A DNA stretch of 44,609 bases from NCBI GenBank assembly GCA_019694335.1, contig JAIBCD010000024.1:1-44609 (forward strand). Direction: 5' to 3'. This DNA is from Rhodospirillaceae bacterium (GTDB lineage: Bacteria; Pseudomonadota; Alphaproteobacteria; Rhodospirillales; Rhodospirillaceae). The first letter of the stretch is position 1. The number at the start of each line of letters is the position of its first letter. Of the stretch, positions 1-8,037 are shown one piece after another. The translations under genes and the position numbers were made by a program. The notes under the pieces were generated by a model, which saw only the letters and a program-made list of their open reading frames with translations, had not been told where the DNA came from and searched no databases.

Positions 1-581
1 ATCAGCACGAACGTCCGCACGGTCCAGGTCACGGGCTCGATGCAACGCTCGGGTATCGCACCGGCCTGGTAGCACAGCGTCATGTGAGGCCGGAAATTCC
101 AGGTCAGCCACCGCCGCAGGCCGGCGCCGATCAGGGCTTCGTTGAGTTTGCGATGCAGCAGGTCGAGACCCGGCGCACCGTCAGAGGGTCGCAAGAACAT
201 ATGGCCTTTGGCGCAGTGGAGCTGATCGAAAGCGATCGGGAACGGTTCAACGCGCACCGTCGCGGCGGCAGCTTTGGCGTTGGCGAAATGCGCGCGCGGC
301 ATCTGGTCGAAGAATCCGCCGATGTCGCGTAAGGTCACATGGCGGCGCTCGACTTCCACCGGCTGGCCCAGCGCACCGTGCTCTCTGCGCATTTGCTGCA
401 AGAGTTGGTCGGCCTGCTGATTGGCCGCGGCGTCTGGCCGGAGCGCGAAGAACACATTGCACATGCGCGGCTGCATGGGCGGCAGCGCGAAAAGGGACAG
501 CTGTGGCGGTCGGGGCGGCGGGGGAGCGGCCGTCGCGGCAATAACCGTAGAAGAAGCAGGGGGTCGCCGGCTCAAGGCCAT
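1..581 (-). CDS. 2'-5' RNA ligase (LigT/ThpR)-like phosphoesterase, 3' end cut by window edge
   Basis: My translation of the reverse complement from an ATG at 581 stays open to the window edge (193 codons plus two bases), so the C-terminus is missing. The 2H phosphoesterase family is defined by two H-x-T motifs, and both are visible: HVTL about 80 residues in and HMTL about 170 residues in, the latter inside RPHMTLCYQ. The family handles 2'-5' RNA linkages or cyclic phosphates in the cytoplasm. The N-terminus is uncertain: the first ~35 residues are low-complexity and Pro/Ala-rich, and the conserved part begins at MCNVFFALRPD, so an ATG at 464 or 476 may be the true start. It is transcribed out of the window, away from its neighbour at 837. 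The family call is firm; the substrate is unknown. Confidence 0.82.
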   Translation of the reverse strand, partial: MALSRRPPASSTVIAATAAPPPPRPPQLSLFALPPMQPRMCNVFFALRPDAAANQQADQLLQQMRREHGALGQPVEVERRHVTLRDIGGFFDQMPRAHFANAKAAAATVRVEPFPIAFDQLHCAKGHMFLRPSDGAPGLDLLHRKLNEALIGAGLRRWLTWNFRPHMTLCYQAGAIPERCIEPVTWTVRTFVL

Positions 582-836
582 GGCCGTTTCCTATGCGGGG
601 GGCGGTATGGTTTTTGATGTTCTTGTTTTGTTCTTTCTGACTTTATAACCCCCAGCGGTGCGCGGAGTCACGCCAATTCCCGTCCGATCCGCCCGTGAAG
701 CGGCATGCATTCGCGGCGGACCACCTGTGTGAACTGTGCGGGCGTGACCTCCTGCACGGTGGAGCGCCGGCGCCTATGTGACGCCTATCGACACACCCTG
801 CCGCGCCCGCCGGTGCATTTTTCAGGACGACATCCC

Positions 837-1097
837 ATGGCGACCCAGTACTCGGCCCAGATCTATGACCTCAGCACCATGAGCCGCGCTTCTGCGCCTC
901 CGGGGGTGCACATGCGGGAGGCGCAAGATAGGTGGTCGCCGACGTTGTCCTATCCGCAGCGTATCGCCGCCATGCTGGCAGAGGCGCCGCAGGCGCCCAA
1001 GCTGCGGCGCGTACGGGAAACGGCGGTTCAGCCGCTGGCCGACGCCACCAAGGCCCTGCTGATCGCGGTCCATACGCTCAATGCCACGCTCGGATAA
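837..1097 (+). CDS. Hypothetical protein, 86 aa
   Basis: I do not recognise this protein. The ATG at 837 follows an AGGA motif at about 824-827 with normal spacing, which favours it over the in-frame ATG at 705, whose extension reads like non-coding sequence. The product has no signal peptide or membrane segment. It has an Ala/Arg-rich central part and a C-terminal stretch (TKALLIAVHTLNATLG) that could be an amphipathic helix. It converges on the NHL gene ending at 1115, leaving 17 nt. It could be a small lineage-specific protein or a spurious reading frame. Confidence 0.45.
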   Translation: MATQYSAQIYDLSTMSRASAPPGVHMREAQDRWSPTLSYPQRIAAMLAEAPQAPKLRRVRETAVQPLADATKALLIAVHTLNATLG

Positions 1098-1114
1098 AGC
1101 GGGGGTAACGCGGC

Positions 1115-2581
1115 TTAGTTGGCGGTGTACTGGCCGATGTTCGCGTTGCCGGTACCGGTGCACCCTTCCTGTCCGTATCGCAGGTATTTCTGCGCGCGCG
1201 CGGCGCCGTCGACCTCGCCGACATAGAGGTTGCCCTGGGAATCCACCGCAACCATGTGCGGCCAATGGAACATGCCGCCCTGGCGTCCGCCGCCGCCGAC
1301 CCGGTTCAATTCGGTCAGGTTCTGGCGGTTGATCACATAGATCACGTCGTTGCCCAGGTCGGCGACGTACATACAGGTCTGCTTAGGGTCGCTCGAGAAG
1401 TTCACCGTCCCTGAGGTTCCGCCCGAGGTTTGCGGCGCGACATGGATTTCGCCGACGAAGCCGCATTTGCCAATTTCGCCCTGCGGATTGCCGCAGGGTT
1501 TGCCGACTTCGGAGGCCTTGAAGATCTGCACGCGATTGTTGCCGCGATCGCAGACATAAAGCAGACCGTCGTTCGCGAGCTTGGCGCAATGCACCGGACT
1601 GCGGAAGAAACTGGGTTTGAGTCGTCCGGCCTTGTAGTCGTCCGGCCATGTGCCGGCGCCTTCGCCGGGATCGCTGCCGGGCGCACGGGCGCGCACGTCC
1701 TCGTTTTCGCCGATCACCGGATTCTGCCCATAAGCGCCGAAGTGCCCGACATATTTCCCCGTGGCGGCCGCGACGATCAGAACGCGCCGATTGCCATAAC
1801 CATCCGCGACGTACAGAAGGCCGGACTTGGCGTCGACCGCCATGTCCGCCGGCCAGAACGGTTCCGGCGTGCCGTTCACGCCGCCTTTGGTGTCGTTGCT
1901 GTTGGGCCCTTTGGCGCCGGCGGTTCCGATCTGCAGGACGAAGGAGCCGTCGGCTTTGAATTTGAGGATCTGTGAATCGTTGCCGAAGTTGGGCGCCCAT
2001 GGATACTGGCCATGGAAATTGACCTCCTGACCGTTGCCCGCGAGGTAGACGAAGTCATTCTCGTCGACATAAATGCCGTGTTCGCGCGCCGGCCACACGC
2101 AGCCATCCTGGCCGCGGCATTTGGTGTCGAGGAATCCCGGATCGCCTGGGCCGCCCCAGGCGTGCACCAGTTTTCCGGCCCGGTCGAACTCCAGCACCGA
2201 CGGCGCGGGATTGCAGCAGCCGTTGAGTGCGCCGTTAGGGCGCGGATGCCCAAGCGCGCTGATGGGATTGCCTTTTGCGTCCTTGGCCGCCGCACCCTGC
2301 ATGCCGGCGTCGGTGGAACTGACCGAGCGCGGACGCTGCAGCACCCAGATATGGTCGTGTTTATCCACGGCGATGCCGCCGATATCGCCGATCACCCAGT
2401 GATGCGGCAGGGGCTGCGGCCAGGCGGGATCGTGCACGAAGCCGGGCGCGCCTTTGCCCTCATACCCGTGCAGGCGCTCCAGCGTGCCCGCTTTGCGCAG
2501 CGCCTCGACGGCGGTGTTTTGCGCCTGGGCCGGCGATATGGCCAACGCCGCGAGAAGAATCCACAAGTATCTTGCCGTCAT
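1115..2581 (-). CDS. Exported NHL-repeat beta-propeller protein, 488 aa
   Basis: The start was set at the ATG at 2581 because it begins a clear Sec signal peptide (MTARYLWILLAALAISPAQAQ); the longer in-frame version adds a non-signal leader. The mature protein is a run of NHL-type blades such as GIAVDKHDHIWVLQ, GIYVDENDFVYLAGNG, DMAVDAKSGLLYVADGYGNRRV, GLLYVCDRGNNRVQIF and MVAVDSQGNLYVGEV. Several blades carry extra Cys residues (GCCNPAP, KCRGQDGCVW, CGNPQGEIGKCGF), suggesting disulfides in the periplasm. Propellers of this kind resemble the lyase domain of peptidylglycine amidating enzymes, but no activity can be assigned. It lies 22 nt downstream of the DUF952 gene and is probably co-transcribed with it. 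A second propeller of the same class is encoded at 3622-4713. Confidence 0.85.
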   Translation of the reverse strand: MTARYLWILLAALAISPAQAQNTAVEALRKAGTLERLHGYEGKGAPGFVHDPAWPQPLPHHWVIGDIGGIAVDKHDHIWVLQRPRSVSSTDAGMQGAAAKDAKGNPISALGHPRPNGALNGCCNPAPSVLEFDRAGKLVHAWGGPGDPGFLDTKCRGQDGCVWPAREHGIYVDENDFVYLAGNGQEVNFHGQYPWAPNFGNDSQILKFKADGSFVLQIGTAGAKGPNSNDTKGGVNGTPEPFWPADMAVDAKSGLLYVADGYGNRRVLIVAAATGKYVGHFGAYGQNPVIGENEDVRARAPGSDPGEGAGTWPDDYKAGRLKPSFFRSPVHCAKLANDGLLYVCDRGNNRVQIFKASEVGKPCGNPQGEIGKCGFVGEIHVAPQTSGGTSGTVNFSSDPKQTCMYVADLGNDVIYVINRQNLTELNRVGGGGRQGGMFHWPHMVAVDSQGNLYVGEVDGAARAQKYLRYGQEGCTGTGNANIGQYTAN

Positions 2582-2603
2582 GCGAATCCCCTGGAAGTCG
2601 TTC

Positions 2604-2933
2604 TTACAATTCGAAGGACGGAACCCCTTCGGCATCGAGCGGCGCTTCATGGACCGCGATCACCGCCGTCACCGGCAGGGCCCCGTAAAGATGCGGAAAC
2701 AGTGTGCCGCCGCGTGACGGCTCCCACACGATGTCCAGACCCGTGGCGTCTACCGCCAGGACGACGAGATCGGCCTTGCCGCGGAAATGCAGGCGGGCGG
2801 TCTCGTGCGCCTGCATCGCGGTCGAGAAATGGATATAGCCGTCGCGCAGATCGATTCCAGACCCGGTGAAGGTTCCGGATTTTTGTGCGGCCAGCCATTC
2901 GCCGCGCGGCAGGATTTTATAGATGATCGTCAT
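2604..2933 (-). CDS. DUF952 domain protein, 109 aa
   Basis: A small cytoplasmic protein of DUF952 size. The family pattern is visible: an N-terminal YKILPRGEWLAAQKSG, the signature DGYIHFSTAMQAHETARLHF around residues 32-51, and LVVLAVDATGL followed by GTLFPHLYGALPVTAV. The fold is thought to be related to ADP-ribosyl-binding or ribosyltransferase-like proteins, but no activity is established that I can cite. It precedes the NHL propeller gene at 2581 by 22 nt on the same strand, so the two are probably one transcript. It lies 97 nt after the SRPBCC gene. Confidence 0.85.
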   Translation of the reverse strand: MTIIYKILPRGEWLAAQKSGTFTGSGIDLRDGYIHFSTAMQAHETARLHFRGKADLVVLAVDATGLDIVWEPSRGGTLFPHLYGALPVTAVIAVHEAPLDAEGVPSFEL

Positions 2934-3030
2934 GGGCGGCAGTGTAACTCAGTTCGCGGCTTTGGTTCCCGAAACACGCACTATCGCACCGCAATAAAGT
3001 TGCGGATCGGGCGCCGCGTAGCCGAAGCCG

Positions 3031-3549
3031 CTAGGGTTTCGTTTCCGCCGCCTGCCTGAGGTGTGCGATCTGCTCGCCCAGCACCTGGTCCACCGGCGCG
3101 GCCCATTTGCCGAACCCATCCTTTACATAACCACCGGCCCGAAAGGTGAGTGTGACATCGGTCCCGGCATCCTTGGCGGCGAGCGTCCAGGCCAGCGCTC
3201 CGTCGGCACCGAGGTTGAAGAACGGCCCGAGCGATCCGCGCAGCACCAGGGTCTTGGGCGGCGCGAAAAATCCGACCGCCATATGTTGCACCGATCCGCC
3301 GTTCGGCAGCGCCTCGCACCAGCAACCGCCGGCTTTCGGCTCCAGGGTCATGTTCGCGGCCTTGCCCGAGAAGGTATGGTCCGGGCTCCAGTATCGGGCG
3401 GGCTGGATCAGCACGTCCCACACCTTCTGCGGCGCCGCCGCGACGTGGATCGTGTGCTGAATCTCCATGCCGGACGTCCCGACATCGGCCACCGCCGCCT
3501 GCGCGGGCGCCGCGCCGAGCAGCGCCACCGTTAGAATCAGCTTTTTCAT
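3031..3549 (-). CDS. Exported SRPBCC (START-like) domain protein, 172 aa
   Basis: A signal peptide (MKKLILTVALLGAAPAQAA) precedes a single SRPBCC/AHSA1-like domain: IQHTIHVAAAPQKVWDVLIQPARYWSPDHTFSG at about residues 30-62, then the predicted sheet GGCWCEALPNGGSVQHMAV and the C-terminal helix following the VKDGFGKW segment. The domain forms a hydrophobic cavity for a lipid or other hydrophobic ligand; here it would act in the periplasm, which is less usual than the cytoplasmic form. A strong GGGGGAGG ribosome-binding site sits just upstream, directly beneath the inverted repeat at 3568-3597. The ligand is unknown. It is encoded between two NHL propellers, so a shared envelope role is possible but unproven. 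Confidence 0.82.
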   Translation of the reverse strand: MKKLILTVALLGAAPAQAAVADVGTSGMEIQHTIHVAAAPQKVWDVLIQPARYWSPDHTFSGKAANMTLEPKAGGCWCEALPNGGSVQHMAVGFFAPPKTLVLRGSLGPFFNLGADGALAWTLAAKDAGTDVTLTFRAGGYVKDGFGKWAAPVDQVLGEQIAHLRQAAETKP

Positions 3550-3567
3550 GACATCCTCCCCCTTAAA

Positions 3568-3597
3568 CGAAAGGCGGCCGTCGCAGGCCGCCTTTCG
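3568..3597 (-). terminator. Perfect 12-bp inverted repeat, terminator or intercistronic hairpin
   Basis: Arms of 12 bp (CGAAAGGCGGCC and its complement) surround a 6-nt loop. On the minus strand the stem is followed by a short interrupted T stretch (TTTCGTTT). It lies 24 nt after the NHL gene stop at 3622 and 18 nt before the SRPBCC start at 3549, overlapping that gene's leader. It could end the upstream transcript or protect its 3' end after processing. Confidence 0.75.
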
Positions 3598-3621
3598 CCG
3601 CTGTTCATTTCGCCGCCATGC

Positions 3622-4713
3622 TCACTTCTTCAGGACGAGTTCCTGCGCCATGACGTGCGACTGGTCGGCGGTCTTGCGGGGCACGAACTTCTGCACCCGG
3701 TCGTTGTTGGAATCGGCGACATAAAAATTGCCGGCCTGGTCCACCATCCACTGGTGGGGATTGTCGATCTGTCCCGGTTCGGCGCCCAGCATGCCCCAGT
3801 GATAGAGCAGTTTGCCGTTGGTATCGAACTTGGCGAAGCGGTTGTAGCCCGCAGCCGCCAGCCAGACCGCGCCGTCCTGGGTGGCGACCACGCGCGTCGC
3901 GCTGCGCACGTTCGGCCAGATGTCGAGCAGCTTGCCGGTTTCGTCGAAGATCTGGATGCGGTTGTTGACGCGGTCGGCGGTGTAGACGCGATGGTTGGCG
4001 TCCACGCTCACCGCGTGGATCAGGTTGAACTGGCCGGGGCCAGAGCCCTTGGTGCCCCATTCCAGCTGATACTTGCCGTTCTTGTCGAATTTGATGACGC
4101 GGCCGTTCTTGTAGCCGTCGGCGATATAAAACGAGCCGTCGGGCATGAACGCCATGCCGGCGGGTTCGTTGAAGTGGGTGTGGTCGGTGCCGGCCACACC
4201 GTTCTCGCCGACCTTCATCACCAGTTTCTTCACGTCATTGGTGAATTTCAGAATCTGCTGGCCCGTGCGGTCGACCACCCACAGGTGGCGCTCCTTGTCA
4301 TACGGGTCGAATGCCAGGCTGTGCGGGATCGAGATCAACTCGTTCCACTGGCTCAGGTTCTCGATCATCTTGCCGTCGCCGTTCAGGATCATGAGCTGGT
4401 TGACCTGGATCTTGGCGGGCGACATGTCGGTCGGGACGGTCGTCTTTTCCTTCATCACCGTGCCGTCCGCGGCGAGCAGCGGATAGCCGGCCAGGGTGAG
4501 GGAGCGGTCGTTGCTGCCGATGATGATGCGGTCGGGCGTGTCGGCCACCACCGAGACCACGCGCTGGTCCCAGCGGTCGATGCCGGGCTTGAACCAGCCC
4601 CTCACCACCTCATATGGGCCGGTTTCGTCCATCCCGCCCTTGGTGACTTCCTGCGCATAGGCCGGCATCGCCAGCGCCAGTGCGACCAGGCCCAGCTTCC
4701 ACTGAACTTTCAT
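3622..4713 (-). CDS. Exported NHL-repeat beta-propeller protein, 363 aa
   Basis: The start at 4713 is chosen over the ATG at 4728 because GGGGGAGGAAGTC, a strong ribosome-binding site, lies between them and because MKVQWKLGLVALALAMPAYAQ is a normal signal peptide. After an N-terminal extension the protein has at least four NHL blades: HSLAFDPYDKERHLWVVDR, GMAFMPDGSFYIADGYKNGRV, AVSVDANHRVYTADRVNNRI and WMVDQAGNFYVADSNNDRV. The His/Asp-rich blade pattern resembles the peptidyl-alpha-hydroxyglycine alpha-amidating lyase-like family, but lyase activity is only an analogy. It is probably a periplasmic binding or scaffold protein. The HupE-like gene ends 24 nt upstream on the same strand, suggesting one transcript that stops at the hairpin at 3568-3597. 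Confidence 0.85.
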   Translation of the reverse strand: MKVQWKLGLVALALAMPAYAQEVTKGGMDETGPYEVVRGWFKPGIDRWDQRVVSVVADTPDRIIIGSNDRSLTLAGYPLLAADGTVMKEKTTVPTDMSPAKIQVNQLMILNGDGKMIENLSQWNELISIPHSLAFDPYDKERHLWVVDRTGQQILKFTNDVKKLVMKVGENGVAGTDHTHFNEPAGMAFMPDGSFYIADGYKNGRVIKFDKNGKYQLEWGTKGSGPGQFNLIHAVSVDANHRVYTADRVNNRIQIFDETGKLLDIWPNVRSATRVVATQDGAVWLAAAGYNRFAKFDTNGKLLYHWGMLGAEPGQIDNPHQWMVDQAGNFYVADSNNDRVQKFVPRKTADQSHVMAQELVLKK

Positions 4714-4737
4714 GACTTCCTCCCCCAAAAATGGACT

Positions 4738-5271
4738 TCAGATATGTTTGAGCTTGCGGCGCGTGGCGATCGCGGCGCCGGCGTATCCCAGCCCATGCAA
4801 AAACGCGGTCGCGGCCATGAAACCCGCGCCGAACGACATCAGCCGCGACGTGTCGGAAATTTCCTGGCCATGCGCAAAGCCGTGGAAAAAAGCGAACAGG
4901 CCGGTCACCGCCATGCCCCAGCCGAGCGGCAGGTTGCGGCGCGCGAGCACCAGGCCGGCGAGGGTGATCACCGACAGCAGGATCATGGCTTCGACACCGG
5001 GCAGCGGCAGGCCGAGCGCGCCTGCCACGCCACCGCTACCCATGACCGCGACGAAGGTGGCGGGAATGATCCACCGCGCGGCGCCGGCGTGCTGCGCGGC
5101 CCATGCCCCGACCGCGACCATCACCACGAAGTGGTCCCAGCCCAACAACGGATGGCTGAAGCCGGCGGTCCAGCCGCCGAAGGCATGCCCGGGATGCGCT
5201 TCGGCCGGCGCCGCCAGCGTGAGAAGAAGGGCTCCGGCCAGGAGCGGAAGATGGCGCGGCAGAAACGGCAT
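4738..5271 (-). CDS. hupE: HupE/UreJ-like membrane protein, 177 aa
   Basis: The product begins with a signal-like hydrophobic segment and AEAHPGHAF, followed by GFSHPLLGWDHFVVMVAVG. The HPGH and HP-x3-GxDH pattern is the hallmark of HupE/UreJ proteins, which are thought to move nickel or cobalt across membranes for hydrogenase or urease. About five further hydrophobic helices follow, including FFHGFAHGQE, a second conserved His-rich region near residue 130, and ATAFLHGLGY. Length fits the family (about 180-200 aa). No hydrogenase or urease gene is in the window; instead it precedes the NHL propeller by 24 nt. The metal substrate is therefore inferred from family only. Confidence 0.85.
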   Translation of the reverse strand: MPFLPRHLPLLAGALLLTLAAPAEAHPGHAFGGWTAGFSHPLLGWDHFVVMVAVGAWAAQHAGAARWIIPATFVAVMGSGGVAGALGLPLPGVEAMILLSVITLAGLVLARRNLPLGWGMAVTGLFAFFHGFAHGQEISDTSRLMSFGAGFMAATAFLHGLGYAGAAIATRRKLKHI

Positions 5272-5463
5272 GTGCGACCCCCAACATGCGCCTTTTCATG
5301 GCGCTGATATGCAGCCAATAGGAAGGCCAAACCCCACGCCTGTCAACGCGGGGGCCTTCAAAAAAAACCGCCATCCAGCGGCGATTTAAGGCATTGTCTG
5401 AACCTGTCATCGCCCGCCGGCACGAGACCGGGCGGGCACCGGTCAGGATATGGGGAGGATCGT

Positions 5464-6414
5464 ATGAAAAACCTTGGGTGCATCGCTGCCGTTCTGTCTT
5501 GCGCTTTGTTCGGGGCCGCTTTTGCCCACGCCGCGGAGCCGGCGCGCACCGCCGATATCGCCAAGCGCGGGCTCAAGCCGGCGGACTTTCCGCGCTGGAA
5601 GCAGCTGGTTCCCAATGTCTACGCCTATGAGGATCTGCTGAGTTCGGCGGGCGTCACCTTCACCACCAACAGTCTGATCGTGGCCACCACCGACGGCCTG
5701 GTGCTGGTGGACGGCCAGGACGATCCCGAGCGCGGCAAGGTGCTGGTGGAAAGCCTCAAGAAGATATCGCCCCAGCCGCTCAAGTACGTCGTGGTGGCGT
5801 CGGACCATGTCGACCATGTCGGCGCCAACGGCGTGTTGAAGCAGGCCTACCCGGGCGCCGTGTTCATCTCGTCGCCGGCATCGCTCAAGACCATGACCGA
5901 CCAGAAGCGCGACGTGCTGCCCACGGAGACCGTGGCCGACAAGCGCTCGCTCAAGGTGGGCGCCACCGAACTCCAGATCTTGAACATCGGCCGCGGCCAC
6001 ACCGGCGGCGACTTGGTGGTTTACCTGCCCGAGAGCAAGGTGCTGTTCATGAGCGAGCTTTACCTGCACCACGTCTTCCCCGCGATGATCACCGCCTATC
6101 CGTCGGAATGGGTGGCGACCATCAAGAAGGCGCAGGCCATGGATGTATCCTGGTATGTGGCGGGCCATGGCTTCATCGACGACATGGCCACGATGAAAGC
6201 CGACCTCAACGAGTCCCTCAAGGCCACCGAACAGGTGATCGCCGAAGCCAAGCGCCTGAAGGCGGCCGGCCAGCCCTGCGAGAGCGAGAAGAATTGTCCA
6301 GCCTTCGCCCAGGCGAACCTGGGCCCATATGCCGAAATGACCCTGTCGGCGTCCCAGGCGCCCCGGGCGCTGGCGCGCGTCTACATGGAATTAGAGGGGA
6401 AGTTGCCGAAATGA
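5464..6414 (+). CDS. Exported metallo-beta-lactamase-fold hydrolase with altered metal site, 316 aa
   Basis: GGGGAGGATCGT provides the ribosome-binding site, and the first 23 residues form a signal peptide (cleavage near AHAAEP). The MBL core follows: TTNSLIVATTDGLVLVDGQ, the metal motif at residues 113-118, GHTGGDLVVYLPESKVLF (H179) and AGHGF (H235). The metal motif reads SDHVDH where the family normally has HxHxDH, so the first histidine is Ser113. The usual bridging Asp of the GD-L segment appears as Glu198 (MSELY). A C-terminal helical part contains a Cys pair (PCESEKNC). It is probably a periplasmic hydrolase of unknown substrate, with one metal site weakened or rebuilt. It is a single gene on its strand. 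Confidence 0.85.
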   Translation: MKNLGCIAAVLSCALFGAAFAHAAEPARTADIAKRGLKPADFPRWKQLVPNVYAYEDLLSSAGVTFTTNSLIVATTDGLVLVDGQDDPERGKVLVESLKKISPQPLKYVVVASDHVDHVGANGVLKQAYPGAVFISSPASLKTMTDQKRDVLPTETVADKRSLKVGATELQILNIGRGHTGGDLVVYLPESKVLFMSELYLHHVFPAMITAYPSEWVATIKKAQAMDVSWYVAGHGFIDDMATMKADLNESLKATEQVIAEAKRLKAAGQPCESEKNCPAFAQANLGPYAEMTLSASQAPRALARVYMELEGKLPK

Positions 6415-6494
6415 AACGGGGCGCGGGGCTAAAGATGGTGTAACAAGCGGGGCGGAACTCGGGCATTTTTCCGGGGAATTGGCCGTCATTTTAG

Positions 6495-6514
6495 GCCGTG
6501 TGCGGCGTTTTTTT
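6495..6514 (+). terminator. Weak candidate rho-independent terminator
   Basis: A short GCCG/CGGC stem with a TGTG loop is followed by G and seven T residues, about 80 nt after the MBL gene stop at 6414. The stem is only 4 bp, so this rests mainly on the T tract. Confidence 0.35.
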
Positions 6515-6596
6515 GATGTGCGCATTGATCGTGCGCAAGAAACCGCCGCCAGTTTTGTTTAAAGATGAAGTGATCTGCTCTAGGCCAAGGATATTC

Positions 6597-7559
6597 ATGA
6601 GCAACGCCGAAGTTTTCTTCTTTCAGATGCTCAAGGGCGGTGTCGATAAGCGCACCCGGGACATGATGGGCGCGTCGATCGCGGCCACCCTTAACCGATC
6701 ATGGCCCCTGCCGCGCACGACGCCCACCCCGGAAGAAGACGCCACCGTGCGCCGCCTCGAGCAGAAGGGCTTCGCCGAAATCCCACCCATGTTCTCGTCT
6801 GCGGAACTCGACGAAATCCACGCCTATTTCGCCGACAAGCCGATCTGCTTCACCAACCAGGATCTAACCCCGGACGACGGCAGCCGGGCATTGCTGAACG
6901 CGCGGCCTCCGGGCCTGCGTTTCGGCCTGTGGGACCAGAATGTCATATCCGCGTGCCCGGCATTCTGCCGCGCGGCGTTCGATCCGGGCCTGCTGCGCGT
7001 CGCCGAGGCCTACCTGGGGGCGCCGCCGACGGTTTCGATCCTCACCGCGTGGTGGTCGTTCCCGGCCGATGCCCCGCGCGGCGGCATGCAGAACTACCAT
7101 CACGATCGCGACGATTTTCGCATGCTCAAGGTGTTCTGCTATCTCACCGACACCACGGTTACCTCCGGCCCGCACGAATTCATCGATGAAACCCACAGCT
7201 TCGAGGCCTTGCTCGGCTTCATGAGCCGCCGGCAGTGGTCCAGCGCCGCGGAGCAGAAAAAATTCCTGGAATGGATGGAGGTGCACCGCAAGGACGATGG
7301 CGACGTCGCCCGCATCTTCCCGAAGGAAAACATCCGCACCATCACCGGCAAGCGAGGATCGAGCTTCTTCGAGGATACGCGTGGTCTCCATCGCGGGCTG
7401 CCGCCGGTGAGCGAGCCGCGCTTGGCGTTCGAGATCTGCTATGCGCTGACGCCGAAGTACAATTACACCTACGCGCCGGTTCCCCGTCCCTGCGCGGTTG
7501 GATCCGACCCCGCCGCCACATACGCCAACCGTCTCATCTACCAGGACGCCGTGGGCTAG
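6597..7559 (+). CDS. Phytanoyl-CoA dioxygenase (PhyH)-like Fe(II)/2-oxoglutarate oxygenase, 320 aa
   Basis: The ATG at 6597 has AAGGA just upstream; the in-frame start at 6498 would add an unconvincing leader. The iron-binding facial triad of the PhyH family can be placed: H168-x-D170 in NYHHDRDDF and H265 in RGLHRGLPP. Arg of SEPRLAFEICY is the likely 2-oxoglutarate anchor. The segments VFCYLTDTTVTSGPHEFI and GKRGSSFFED are also typical of the core double-stranded beta-helix. These enzymes hydroxylate small molecules in the cytoplasm; the substrate here is unknown. There is no partner gene beside it. The gene converges on a DUF2188 gene, 3 nt between stops. It is one of three unrelated mononuclear-iron oxygenases in the window. 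Confidence 0.82.
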   Translation: MSNAEVFFFQMLKGGVDKRTRDMMGASIAATLNRSWPLPRTTPTPEEDATVRRLEQKGFAEIPPMFSSAELDEIHAYFADKPICFTNQDLTPDDGSRALLNARPPGLRFGLWDQNVISACPAFCRAAFDPGLLRVAEAYLGAPPTVSILTAWWSFPADAPRGGMQNYHHDRDDFRMLKVFCYLTDTTVTSGPHEFIDETHSFEALLGFMSRRQWSSAAEQKKFLEWMEVHRKDDGDVARIFPKENIRTITGKRGSSFFEDTRGLHRGLPPVSEPRLAFEICYALTPKYNYTYAPVPRPCAVGSDPAATYANRLIYQDAVG

Positions 7560-7562
7560 GTT

Positions 7563-7796
7563 TTAGTCCAAGGGTGGGTCGGGGCTCTTGCCGTAGACCC
7601 ATTCCACATGCAGGCGGTTGTCGATGCCCTGGATCATGACCTGGGCATTGTGGCCTTTCTCGCCAACGCGGTGCGCCGTCTTGATGGCGTGATTCACCGC
7701 CTCCTGCTGGGTCTTGAAGGTACCGTAGTTCTGCTTGTCGTATTTGATGGTCCATTTGTCGCCCGCGCGAACGACGGCGTAGGTGGCAAGCGCCAT
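7563..7796 (-). CDS. DUF2188 domain protein, 77 aa
   Basis: A short soluble protein whose sequence fits DUF2188: VVRAGDKWTIKYDKQNYGTFKTQQEAVNHAIKTAHRVG, then NAQVMIQGIDNRLHVEWVYG. The family is one small domain in which the predicted strands surround an Ala-rich helix; its function is unknown. It stands alone, convergent with the PhyH-like gene. A perfect 7-bp inverted repeat lies about 90 nt upstream of its start (7883-7901). Confidence 0.85.
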   Translation of the reverse strand: MALATYAVVRAGDKWTIKYDKQNYGTFKTQQEAVNHAIKTAHRVGEKGHNAQVMIQGIDNRLHVEWVYGKSPDPPLD

Positions 7797-7882
7797 GTCG
7801 GTGGTTCCCTTCTCCGCTAAACGCGGCTCCGTTCATCGGCCAAAGAATACCCAAGCTCAGGGCGCGCGGACAATGACCGGAA

Positions 7883-7901
7883 GTTTCCGCAACACGGAAA
7901 C
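7883..7901. repeat. Short inverted repeat (7-bp arms, 5-nt loop)
   Basis: GTTTCCG and CGGAAAC flank CAACA in the 241-nt divergent region between the DUF2188 gene and the MBL gene at 8038. No T tract follows on either strand, so a protein-binding site or mRNA leader hairpin is more likely than a terminator. The rest of this intergenic stretch shows nothing else I can support. Confidence 0.4.
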
Positions 7902-8037
7902 GTGATGACGCCGAAGGGCTAAATCATTAGCGGGCTTACGCATATCCGACAGCCAACGGGCGGGTTGGCGTATTGCAGGGCCGGGGGTTGGGGCGTAACG
8001 ATTCCATCCGCGATCACTGTTTTAGGGGGAGGGGAAA

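Noticed and set aside
705-836. An N-terminal extension of the hypothetical gene at 837
   Set aside because: The extension lacks a ribosome-binding site, whereas the ATG at 837 has one.
3655-5307. A 550-codon open frame on the + strand
   Set aside because: It lies opposite the NHL and HupE genes. Its product is His/Val/Asp/Arg-rich with no family motif, as expected for the complement of GC-rich codons.
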